Assembly: GCA_029068655.1 (NCBI GenBank)
Contig: JAIECF010000112.1
Coordinates: 1-64,000, forward strand
From: Muribaculaceae bacterium
GTDB taxonomy: Bacteria > Bacteroidota > Bacteroidia > Bacteroidales > Muribaculaceae
Direction of reading: 5' to 3'
DNA length: 64,000 nucleotides
Both the position numbers and the translations under genes were made by a program. Below are positions 9,065-16,179 of the stretch, piece after piece. Below the pieces are notes generated by a model that saw only the letters and a program-made list of their open reading frames with translations, was not told the DNA's origin and made no database searches. Every line of letters starts with the position of its first letter. Position 1 is the stretch's first letter.

Positions 9065-9186
9065 TAAAAAAAGTTAGTTAATTGGGTTAATAAATCTCTG
9101 TCTGAGGGCGGATTGCCTTGGATGCGCCTGCAGTTTCCTTGCGGACTTGCAGGAGCGGTCAGGGCGTACCTGTCCCAAAGATGGCG

Positions 9187-9218
9187 CAAAATTAATATAA
9201 AATTTCCGAACTGCCAAA
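9187..9218 (-). promoter_or_regulatory. Promoter of rpsA
   Basis: On the minus strand, TTTG (9215-9218), 20 bases, then TAATTTTG (9187-9194) match the Bacteroidota consensus. It leaves a leader of about 115 bases, GC-rich, with a CTGCA/TGCAG pairing. The rest of the 9065-9419 gap holds no gene that I can support. Confidence 0.75.
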
Positions 9219-9419
9219 TATTCAATGATTTTTATCGCAAAAAATATCATTATGGCATATTACCTCGCGATAATAAAGAGAGTTTTGTGCGGCTTAATGC
9301 TTAGAGTTTCATGATTCCTGACCATGCTTGGGGCAACTCGGGAGAATGTTGTTTTATCATAAAGATTTATGAATAAGATTGTTACGTTGGCTTGATGTTT
9401 GGAAAATGTCCTTGAATTC

Positions 9420-11495
9420 TTATTCTTCCAATGCTTTTTTAAGGAGTGGATCATCTTCGTATATGCTGTAATGGGTCTTTACAATATTTCCTTCCTTGTC
9501 AATGAGAACTCCGAAAGGAATGGCTGAGAAATTGAAGAGTCCGGTCAGCCTTTGCCAGTCGTCACCTGTAACGAAGATATGCTCTCCTTTGATATCTTCT
9601 TTACTGAGCCATTTCTTACAAGCCTCCATATTCTGGTCAACATCTGCTATATATAATGCCTTGAAAGGTTTATCGGACATTCTTTCCAGAAGTGGTTTCT
9701 GATTTATCATGCCGGCCCGGCAAGGTCCGCATCCGATACCCCAGAAGTCAAGAAACAGAACATTGCCTTTATATGGTTCGATTATTTTGGCAAGCACATT
9801 GCCCTCAGAACTATCCGTGATCATAATGGAAGAGTCTTCTTTACCGTCAATTTGGTTTTCTGCTATCATTACGTCTTTTACGAAATTATTATATTCATCC
9901 ATAAGAATTTCATTCAGCCCGTCATATTCGTTATGCTTGATAATATTAGTCAAAAGTCGGTTGTGTCTCTTTAGGATTGCGGAGGAAGGTTCGTCAATAG
10001 AATGAAGATTGTCGATCAATGAAACAGTACGAACCGACTGTGCCACGAAACAGTTGCCCAGACCTATGGAATCAAGATGATTGATGTCTATGGTATATGG
10101 TTGCGTAAGGTCATCGGAAGAAGTATAGGCGAGTGAGCCCGGTACTGCTTCCATACCGTAAGCCGCCATTGCAGAAGGACGGAATTGGGAATTAAATCTC
10201 CATCTGTTCGGTAGAATCCATCCGTGACACATTAGGACCGGATTGTTATAAATTAGATCCTTATGTTTCAGCCAAGGCTTTAGCAAGACAGTTTCGTCAA
10301 GGCTCTCTCCTTCAACGAAAGAAAGGGTGCCATCCTCATTCTTTTCATAGCGATCACCCTTGGAATAGGAGAAGTCCATCTGAATATCCTCCAGGGCGCA
10401 GCATATATTCCCTATGGCTGCTATGCTGAGCATATCTTTAGCAAACACGCTGACAGGCACGTTTCCAAGAAATTTCGGGAGATCATTACAGACGGAATCG
10501 AGTAAAGCGGCGAGTTGCTCTGATCTCTTATATGTATCAGCTTTCATTGAATCGGTCTTTTCAACTTTGTATTTAGTATACAGTGAGTTTAGACCATATC
10601 TGTTAAACAGACTGTCTGTTAGTATGTTGATGACGGCTACATCATCCGCTTCACCTTCATAGCCGTAAAAATCCGGTACGTATCCCTTCTCAGGATCGAG
10701 TCTGAGAGTCATGCATGTAGCGATGTTCAGTGTATCTCCCGGAATAAGGAAAAGGTTTTTGGATATGTCTCCGAGCTTGAAGTAATCAAACTGTGGATAT
10801 GCAAGAGGAATGTCTAACGCGAACGAGCCATCGGGATTGATGTCGCCGACATTTACTTTCTCCTCATCTGTGAAGTCGTTCTTTGTCCTTACAGAGAATG
10901 TCGAGACTCCATATTTAGGCGAATAGTCGGTGATCTTGCCGCGGATATGTGTCATCCCGTCCTTGTCATAGAACTTGAGGTCTTCATATCGTCGTGGATC
11001 AAGACCGGTCCATTTTTCAGATGGCTTTGTCCCTTTGTCGAGAATATCTGAATATTTAAGAATGTCAGGGTAGACCAAGGTCGCCTGTTCGTCAAGATGT
11101 ATACCATAAGTGCAGTTTCCTATATCTGCAGGGTCGGTCTCGACAAGATCGACGACCTTTATGCTCGCCGGGACTTTCTCAAATATTAGTACTCCGTCAT
11201 GCTGTCCGGACTCGGGCATCCATATATGCGAGCCGAGTTCGATATTTTCCGTACCAATCAGCTTATACTGCTGTGTAGTGTCTTCAGTTGCCAGAAGGCG
11301 GGTATCAGGGCTTACCATGACCCAGAAATGCGGATGATTCTGCAGCCTTACTGCGACTCGTGTGGAAGAGTCGGTTCGTTCCACGTCGGTTACCCTCATC
11401 CATCTGGTTGAAGTTTCTGTTTTTGGTACTATGGCATAAGCCGACATTGCAATGGCCGTAATGGATAATAACGAGAATAATCTGTTTGTTTTCAC
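9420..11495 (-). CDS. Exported TlpA-like thioredoxin-fold protein
   Basis: The 691 residues begin with a signal peptide (MKTNRLFSLLSITAIAMSAYA). The middle is an unassigned beta-rich region with a carboxypeptidase-regulatory-like stretch (about 185-260). The C-terminal domain is a thioredoxin fold: VLFLDFWGIGCGPCRAGM carries the CGPC redox pair near residue 590, and SAIPFGVLIDKEGNIV provides the cis-proline. It likely works in the periplasm as a disulfide reductase. It is the last gene of an ECF sigma operon, 40 bases after the DUF4369-like gene. The redox partner or client is unknown. Confidence 0.8.
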   Translation of the reverse strand: MKTNRLFSLLSITAIAMSAYAIVPKTETSTRWMRVTDVERTDSSTRVAVRLQNHPHFWVMVSPDTRLLATEDTTQQYKLIGTENIELGSHIWMPESGQHDGVLIFEKVPASIKVVDLVETDPADIGNCTYGIHLDEQATLVYPDILKYSDILDKGTKPSEKWTGLDPRRYEDLKFYDKDGMTHIRGKITDYSPKYGVSTFSVRTKNDFTDEEKVNVGDINPDGSFALDIPLAYPQFDYFKLGDISKNLFLIPGDTLNIATCMTLRLDPEKGYVPDFYGYEGEADDVAVINILTDSLFNRYGLNSLYTKYKVEKTDSMKADTYKRSEQLAALLDSVCNDLPKFLGNVPVSVFAKDMLSIAAIGNICCALEDIQMDFSYSKGDRYEKNEDGTLSFVEGESLDETVLLKPWLKHKDLIYNNPVLMCHGWILPNRWRFNSQFRPSAMAAYGMEAVPGSLAYTSSDDLTQPYTIDINHLDSIGLGNCFVAQSVRTVSLIDNLHSIDEPSSAILKRHNRLLTNIIKHNEYDGLNEILMDEYNNFVKDVMIAENQIDGKEDSSIMITDSSEGNVLAKIIEPYKGNVLFLDFWGIGCGPCRAGMINQKPLLERMSDKPFKALYIADVDQNMEACKKWLSKEDIKGEHIFVTGDDWQRLTGLFNFSAIPFGVLIDKEGNIVKTHYSIYEDDPLLKKALEE

Positions 11496-11535
11496 GGTGT
11501 GACTATATTATATTGATTGTGTCTGAATCCGGGTA

Positions 11536-12270
11536 TCAATACTTGACTGAGTTGGCGAATTTGTCGATTATGTCTTGCATCTTAGTATTGATTTCGTTCA
11601 TCTTTTTGAGAAGTTCTTTCCTTTCTTCATCATACTTGGTCGGATATCTGGTAAGATCATTAAACTGGTTTTGTATTTGGTTAAGGAGATTTCGATAAGG
11701 CGCGAGTGCGGCATGAAGTGCTTCCAGACTGCCATTTACACCTGACCCTTGTCTTGCAGGGGCACCCATGCTTTCGTAGAGGTCGGCAAGAGCTTCCTTA
11801 TTAAGCCAGGCGTTGGTCATAAACGTGTATTGCTGTTGGTTGTGTATGTCATAGTAGCCATTGTGTACTGTCATGTCAAGCGTGAATCCCGGGATGAAAT
11901 ATATGTTTATCCAGGCTGAGCAAAGATTATCACCAGGCATGATGGCGCGGATGCGCCCTGCCTTCATTGTGCTCAGGTCGGTTTCGAAGCGAAACCGTTT
12001 GTTTTTTACCGGCACACAGGCTACTAAATCGGATTCAGTGATCTCCTTATCTATATCTGTGATATAGATGTTATAGCATGAGTCCGGAATGTCGATCGCT
12101 ACGTGCCCGTCAATGACGAACTTGTGCTGTCCGGATATGACCTGCTGTCCTTCAGTGGTCATAATATGGCGTTCTGTGTGGGTGTTTTTTTCTTTCTTTG
12201 CAGCCAATTCTATGGGAAATACAGTCATCAGGGAGACTGTGAGGAGCAGGGAAGCAAGTATTCTTTTCAT
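11536..12270 (-). CDS. Exported DUF4369-like protein
   Basis: A 244-residue protein with a signal peptide (MKRILASLLLTVSLMTVFPI). The central beta-rich part resembles DUF4369, a domain usually found at the N-terminus of TlpA-type thioredoxins in Bacteroidota (FVIDGHVAIDIPD...RAIMPGDNLCSAWINIYFIP). The C-terminal 60 residues are a predicted coiled coil ending KKMNEINTKMQDIIDKF. In this locus the DUF4369-like and thioredoxin parts are separate adjacent genes. The function is unknown; a role with the downstream thioredoxin protein is inferred. Confidence 0.6.
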   Translation of the reverse strand: MKRILASLLLTVSLMTVFPIELAAKKEKNTHTERHIMTTEGQQVISGQHKFVIDGHVAIDIPDSCYNIYITDIDKEITESDLVACVPVKNKRFRFETDLSTMKAGRIRAIMPGDNLCSAWINIYFIPGFTLDMTVHNGYYDIHNQQQYTFMTNAWLNKEALADLYESMGAPARQGSGVNGSLEALHAALAPYRNLLNQIQNQFNDLTRYPTKYDEERKELLKKMNEINTKMQDIIDKFANSVKY

Positions 12271-12314
12271 AATCTTCAGGTTTGCAGGATAATGGTGTTT
12301 TATTGAAAAACGTT

Positions 12315-12941
12315 TTATTCAGTCATTAGTTGCGCAATGTAGGCTTGATTGGCATCTATTTCATCACGTATGCTCTCGATATACGCGATCTCAGCGTTGC
12401 GGCGTATGTCCAACATGCGGTTTCTCACTTCATCCGGATCCAAGGATCTCTCCTTGTTGACCATCGGCATCTCCCCTTCAGTTACAGGTTGAATGTTTCC
12501 TGATGAAGAATCCTTTGCGAAAACCGGGCGTGCGGAACTGCTCTTTTGTGCTTGCTTTTTTTTGGCGGGGACAGATTTAGCAACTCTTTCTTTCTCATGT
12601 TGAGCCGGGGGTGTGTCCGCAAGAAGTTCAGGAACGAACTGTAGGGTGTCGGATTTAATCGGAGTCTTATTTTCAATTGCAGCAGTAATATTGGGTGTTT
12701 CTGCTGAAGTGTCTGTCTTGATGAAATGCAATGCAGTAATAATGACTATTGTTGCTGCGGCTGCAGCTACAGTCGCAGTGAGGTACGGAATCAAGCGATA
12801 GCGTCGATGCTTCGGGATTGAAAGAGCCTCAGACATCACTCGTTCCTTAAAACCGGAAGAGACTTTGAACTCACATCTTGGACTCAAAATATCTTCGAGG
12901 TCAAGATAGTCATCGTATATTTTTTTCGTATCTTTCTTCAT
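12315..12941 (-). CDS. Putative membrane anti-sigma factor
   Basis: A 208-residue protein with one membrane segment at about 49-70 (LIPYLTATVAAAAATIVIIT). The N-terminal 45 residues are cytoplasmic, and the Lys/Pro-rich region beyond is probably periplasmic. It lies 30 bases downstream of an ECF sigma gene, the usual place for its anti-sigma factor. I do not see the canonical FecR or zinc-binding anti-sigma motif, so the call rests on topology and position. Confidence 0.6.
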   Translation of the reverse strand: MKKDTKKIYDDYLDLEDILSPRCEFKVSSGFKERVMSEALSIPKHRRYRLIPYLTATVAAAAATIVIITALHFIKTDTSAETPNITAAIENKTPIKSDTLQFVPELLADTPPAQHEKERVAKSVPAKKKQAQKSSSARPVFAKDSSSGNIQPVTEGEMPMVNKERSLDPDEVRNRMLDIRRNAEIAYIESIRDEIDANQAYIAQLMTE

Positions 12942-12971
12942 AAATGAATCGTTTTTTATTCGATTGATTTG

Positions 12972-13460
12972 TCATTGGTTTAGTTTCTTGCGGATATACT
13001 GTATTGCATACCGGTATCGTGACTTTACGGTGGCTTCCGGAATGCTTTGAAGTTCTGCTATTTGGCTAAAAGTCAATTCATCGTAGCATTTGAGCCGAAC
13101 TGTTTCTGCCTGTTCGAAAGGGAGGCCATCGAGCATTTGCTTTACGCGCCGGAACTCTTCGTCGATATCCCTGTCCTGGATATCGGGTACATCGCCTATC
13201 TCTTCAAGCCGGAGTGAAGGGGGCTTCTTGCGTCGCAGATGGTCGATGCAGGCGTTGCTGACACTTCTCAGTAAGAAATATTCATGATTCTGAATCCTCT
13301 TGCCGTCTGACATTGACCGGTATAGCCGCAGGAATACGTCCTGGACTATATCTTCTGCCGCTTCCCGCGTTCCGATACGCATGAATGCGAAGCGGAAGAG
13401 TCGGTCCTGGTATTGACTGACTATGCTGTCTAATATGTCGGAAGTCTTTTTCGAATTCAT
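12972..13460 (-). CDS. ECF-type RNA polymerase sigma factor
   Basis: The 162 residues have the two-domain layout of ECF sigma factors. Region 2 is RLFRFAFMRIGTREAAEDIV with DVFLRLY (-10 recognition). Region 4 is LTFSQIAELQSIPEATVKSR, the helix-turn-helix for -35 contact. It leads the operon with the putative anti-sigma factor, the DUF4369-like protein and the TlpA-like protein, so the regulon probably concerns envelope or redox homeostasis (inference). It is divergent from the DUF3108 gene. Confidence 0.92.
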   Translation of the reverse strand: MNSKKTSDILDSIVSQYQDRLFRFAFMRIGTREAAEDIVQDVFLRLYRSMSDGKRIQNHEYFLLRSVSNACIDHLRRKKPPSLRLEEIGDVPDIQDRDIDEEFRRVKQMLDGLPFEQAETVRLKCYDELTFSQIAELQSIPEATVKSRYRYAIQYIRKKLNQ

Positions 13461-13598
13461 GAATCGGATTTCGCGCTTTTATATAGAATGACGCAAGAGT
13501 ATACGAAAAGATTTATATCTTCGATAAGAATATTTCAACCTTATAAGTGAATATTTGTTTTTATGGTAAATTAAACCTTCTTAAACGATAGAAATACT

Positions 13599-14324
13599 AT
13601 GAAAAAGACGATTCTACTGCTTTTCGCTTTTGTGGCTGCCCTTACAGGTATGGCTCAGGTGCAGATTCCTTATCAGGAACTTCCTTACAATGTGCATTAT
13701 CACTGGGGACTCGTGAATGTTAACATAGGTCACGGAAAGGTAACACTGTCTTCTCAGGGAAATCAGTATAATGCGACACTTGACGGCAATACTATCCCTT
13801 GGGAGGGACGCATCTTCTGTGTCAGCGACACTCTCAATGCGACAATGACTCCCGGAACTCCCTTCAGCCGTGAGACGGTTGACTACGAAAACGGCTGGTA
13901 TCTCAAGCCGAAGGTGATGGAATACCGCAGTGACGGGTTTGTTGCGTCCAATCCTGCAAATTATAAGAATATTGCCGGGCAGGGTAATCTTGATGCCGAT
14001 GCTGAGACGATGGAGGCTGTCACGGTGACTGCGGATATGCTCGGCATGTTCTACTATTTTCATGAGATAGACTTTGAAAGCATGTCTCCAGGACAGCAGG
14101 TGACGATACCTATTGACGGAGGTTACGCTCAGTCTGTAACTGTCACCTATAACGGGGCTTCGGCTTATGGAGGCTATTCCACGTATGACGTCTCGTTTGA
14201 ATATACCTATCAGGGAGCATCTACCGGTTACTCGGTCAAGGCTCAGGTAGACCGCAGCAGCAGAATCCCTGTCCTCCTTAGTGCGGAGCTCGCCATTGGG
14301 CATGTAGAGATGATTTATGAATAG
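13599..14324 (+). CDS. Exported DUF3108-like protein
   Basis: This 241-residue protein has a signal peptide (MKKTILLLFAFVAALTGMAQ). It has the all-beta pattern of DUF3108, whose founding motif is LPYNVHYHWGLVNVNIGHG near the N-terminus, and it ends IPVLLSAELAIGHVEMIYE. Members are periplasmic or outer-membrane-associated beta barrels of unknown function. A strong hairpin terminator follows. Its divergent position from the ECF operon leaves open whether the sigma factor also drives it. Confidence 0.75.
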   Translation: MKKTILLLFAFVAALTGMAQVQIPYQELPYNVHYHWGLVNVNIGHGKVTLSSQGNQYNATLDGNTIPWEGRIFCVSDTLNATMTPGTPFSRETVDYENGWYLKPKVMEYRSDGFVASNPANYKNIAGQGNLDADAETMEAVTVTADMLGMFYYFHEIDFESMSPGQQVTIPIDGGYAQSVTVTYNGASAYGGYSTYDVSFEYTYQGASTGYSVKAQVDRSSRIPVLLSAELAIGHVEMIYE

Positions 14325-14366
14325 ATTAATAATAGAGAATTGGGAATTTAGAATTATCTGAATATT

Positions 14367-14407
14367 AATAATGCGGGTCGCTTAGATAAGCGTTCCGCAT
14401 TATTTTA
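14367..14407 (+). terminator. Terminator after the DUF3108 gene
   Basis: AATAATGCGG (14367-14376) pairs with CCGCATTATT (14395-14404), and an inner CGCTTA/TAAGCG stem extends it, followed by TTTTA. The stem is long and T-rich at its end. Confidence 0.85.
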
Positions 14408-14461
14408 GGCGGAAGTACTACTTTTTTAGGCTGGTACAAATCTGAATGTGCCAAAACTGAT

Positions 14462-14611
14462 ATGACTATGAATTGTTACAAATTAGTTGGTAAAATGCCT
14501 ATGAATTGTGACAATTTAGTAAGTAAGTTGCCTATGAAATGTAACAAAATAGGAATTATTTACGTTATTATAAATAGATTAAAACTCCATACAGATATTC
14601 GGTATGTTTAA
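14462..14611 (+). CDS. Micro-ORF made of three 11-residue repeats
   Basis: A 49-codon frame starts ATG ACT ATG and holds three in-frame copies of a 33-base unit starting at 14466, 14499 and 14532 (MNCYKLVGKMP, MNCDNLVSKLP, MKCNKIG). Its TAA stop (14609-14611) overlaps the first codons of the AAA ATPase pseudogene (ATG 14604), an arrangement expected of a translationally coupled leader peptide. The unit length being a multiple of three keeps the frame. Whether it is translated is unknown; it may instead be a minisatellite with chance coding. Confidence 0.35.
   Translation: MTMNCYKLVGKMPMNCDNLVSKLPMKCNKIGIIYVIINRLKLHTDIRYV
14466..14553 (+). repeat. 33-base tandem repeat, 2.7 copies
   Basis: Units starting CTATGAA at 14466, 14499 and 14532 share the core CTATGAATTGTNACAAATTAG with about 75% identity between neighbours. 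No other copies are visible in the window. Confidence 0.8.
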
Positions 14612-15269
14612 GCGTCAGATACAGGCATCATTGTAGTAGTGGGCTTCCTCTCCTTTCAGAAAACCCCTTGTCATAAGGGGAGCTCGCCAAACCGGGAAAA
14701 CCACAGTGGTCAACGAATTCGCAAAAGAATTTGATACCTATCTTTATATCAACCTTGAAAATCCTATGGCAGCTTCGCTTTTTGAGACTTCAAAAAGCAT
14801 CTCTGGTCTGCTTTCAGACCTATTGCTCTATTGCAATAAAGTAAAAAAAGACGGAAGATTATTGGTATTTATAGATGAGATTCAGTATTCCCGGGCGGCT
14901 GTGCAGAAATTGAGGTATTTCCATGAAGAGCGTCCTGATGTCTATGTCATAGCTGCTGGTTCGCTGCTTGAAAGGCTTCTTGCCTCCGGTATATCTTTCC
15001 TGGTGGGAAGAGTTGAGTATCTGGCGATGCATCCCTGTTCTTTTCTGGAATTCCTTAATGCCATGAGAGAGGAGTTGCTGTATGAGCGTATCAAGTCTCA
15101 TCCAACATCATTAAACGCTTTTATAATATGTAGTTATGGACGCACACGGAGTGCGTCGCTACAGATTCCCACCCGCATTTGCCCCGGACCGGGTCTTCTG
15201 AGAGTCGGTCTGCATCGCAAAGTTATAAACTTTTCTCGAATCAGCAAAATTTTATACAGTAAAAATTGA
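14604..15269 (+). pseudogene. Broken AAA ATPase of the DUF4143-associated type
   Basis: The frame starts MFKRQIQASL at 14604, then two consecutive TAG codons (14634-14639) interrupt it, and it resumes WASSPFRKPLVIRG with an intact Walker A (GARQTGKTT). Walker B is LLVFIDEIQY and sensor-1 is YVIAAGSLLE. These are the motifs of the AAA_14 ATPases that normally continue into a DUF4143 C-terminal domain of about 400 residues in total. Here the frame degenerates after SHPTSLNAF (about 15115) into sequence carrying a short palindromic repeat, and the entire C-terminal half is missing. Both the twin stops and the 3' loss mark it as dead. Confidence 0.85.
15139..15157. repeat. Short palindrome, GGACGCAC family, degenerate copy
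   Basis: GACGCAC (15139-15145) pairs with GTGCGTC (15151-15157). It resembles the fuller palindromes at 19081 and 56437 and lies where the ATPase pseudogene loses homology. Confidence 0.6.
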
Positions 15270-15357
15270 TGTCTTAATTAAATCTGCACTTCATTCAATT
15301 TACCACATATATATGCGATGATTTGAATGTTAACTAAAAACTTTTTAGTGAGATTAG

Positions 15358-15388
15358 TTGTAATTGTAATATAAATGTATTAACTTTG
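15358..15388 (+). promoter_or_regulatory. Promoter of the antitoxin gene
   Basis: TTG (15358-15360), 20 bases, then TAACTTTG (15381-15388). It places transcription downstream of position 15386, so the alternative TTG start at 15386 would lie inside the promoter. This supports the ATG at 15407. Confidence 0.7.
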
Positions 15389-15406
15389 CACACAAAAGAA
15401 GTGTTT

Positions 15407-15667
15407 ATGGAATTAGCAATACAGAAAAAAGCTCAGAGTTTCCGTTTGCCGGTGGAGCTCATAGAGCGTTTGAAGAAAATGGCAAAACGGGAAAACCGCA
15501 GTCTAAATAACTTCGTAGAGTGTGCGTTATTGGATCTTGCATATTCGGAGCCGAATGAAGAGACAAAAGCTGCTATAGAAGAGGCAAGGTCTGGAAAACT
15601 TCAGGGTCCCCTTGACGTGTCAAGTGTTGAAGCGATGTATAAGTCTATGGGATTACGAAAATACTAA
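15407..15667 (+). CDS. Antitoxin of a RelE/YafQ-type toxin-antitoxin pair
   Basis: An 86-residue protein with a ribbon-helix-helix-like N-terminus: SFRLPVELIERLKKMAKREN followed by SLNNFVECALLDLAY forms the strand-helix-helix pattern. It would bind operator DNA and, through its acidic C-terminal tail, neutralise a ribosome-dependent mRNase. A decayed toxin frame follows directly. The C-terminal residues LRKY appear to be an extension created by loss of an earlier stop. The start was chosen from the promoter position. Confidence 0.75.
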   Translation: MELAIQKKAQSFRLPVELIERLKKMAKRENRSLNNFVECALLDLAYSEPNEETKAAIEEARSGKLQGPLDVSSVEAMYKSMGLRKY

Positions 15668-15753
15668 GATTCTCCACTCAGTATAAAAAAGACGCTAAGA
15701 GGTTTCGTAATCAACCGAAGAAGATGGAGAAGGTTGCCAAGATACTAAATTAG
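15652..15753 (+). pseudogene. Remnant of a RelE/YafQ-family toxin
   Basis: In the +1 frame overlapping the antitoxin end, the sequence reads KILRFSTQYKKDAKRF, then KKMEKVAKILN and a TAG at 15751-15753. This is the start of the YafQ/RelE family (TxYKKDxKRxxKxxxxxEKLxxIL) of about 90 residues, cut to about 30. The expected ATG is ATT (15652-15654), so it also lacks a start codon. The antitoxin survives without its toxin. Confidence 0.75.
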
Positions 15754-15806
15754 GAATAAAGAAACTCGACTTTAACCAGAAGAGAGGGAAGATGGCAGTC
15801 TATACA

Positions 15807-15842
15807 TAAAAACGCCTACCGGTTGATGCCGGTAGGCGTTTG
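15807..15842 (-). terminator. Terminator after the 80-residue gene
   Basis: AAACGCCTACCGG (15810-15822) pairs with CCGGTAGGCGTTT (15829-15841), with the T-run on the minus-strand side. It could also stop weak plus-strand reading from the antitoxin side. Confidence 0.8.
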
Positions 15843-15865
15843 ATATTTTTTGATAATTTTTGTGA

Positions 15866-16108
15866 TTACTTGCCGAAGAGGCCGCCGAGCATTCCGCCGG
15901 CTTTTTCCTTTAAGCCGTCGATTACGCTGCCTTTGACACTGTCGAGGTTCACGTTGTTGAGCAGGCCGGATGCGTGAAGCTGGGAAACGATTTCTGCGAA
16001 GTCGAGGTTCTTGAGGTCAAAACCTTTGAGTGCGCTTGTCACCTTTGCGATGTCAAAGTTGTCGCCGAATTTATCCTTGAGTTGGCCGAGGATTTGCTGA
16101 ATGTCCAT
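15866..16108 (-). CDS. Small conserved-looking protein, function unknown
   Basis: An 80-residue cytoplasmic protein with alternating charged and hydrophobic helices (MDIQQILGQLKDKFGDNFDI) and a glycine-rich end GGMLGGLFGK. It has no signal peptide or membrane segment. The end resembles those of small Bacteroidota proteins of unknown function, and I do not recognise a family. It has its own terminator. Confidence 0.65.
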   Translation of the reverse strand: MDIQQILGQLKDKFGDNFDIAKVTSALKGFDLKNLDFAEIVSQLHASGLLNNVNLDSVKGSVIDGLKEKAGGMLGGLFGK

Positions 16109-16179
16109 AATTGTGTGTTTTTAGTGGGTGAATAATGGTTATGGCTTTTAAACGCATAAGCTCGTGAAAAGGTTCATTT

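Noticed and set aside
7787-9067. 426-residue plus-strand frame opposite rpsA
   Set aside because: A shadow of S1 codon bias on the antisense strand; the minus-strand gene has unambiguous S1 repeats.
9260-9454. 64-residue minus-strand open frame
   Set aside because: It overlaps the end of the TlpA-like gene and AT-rich intergenic sequence, with unremarkable composition.
14466-14553. 33-base repeat considered as a CRISPR array
   Set aside because: Only three imperfect copies are adjacent with no unique spacers, and there are no cas genes in the window.
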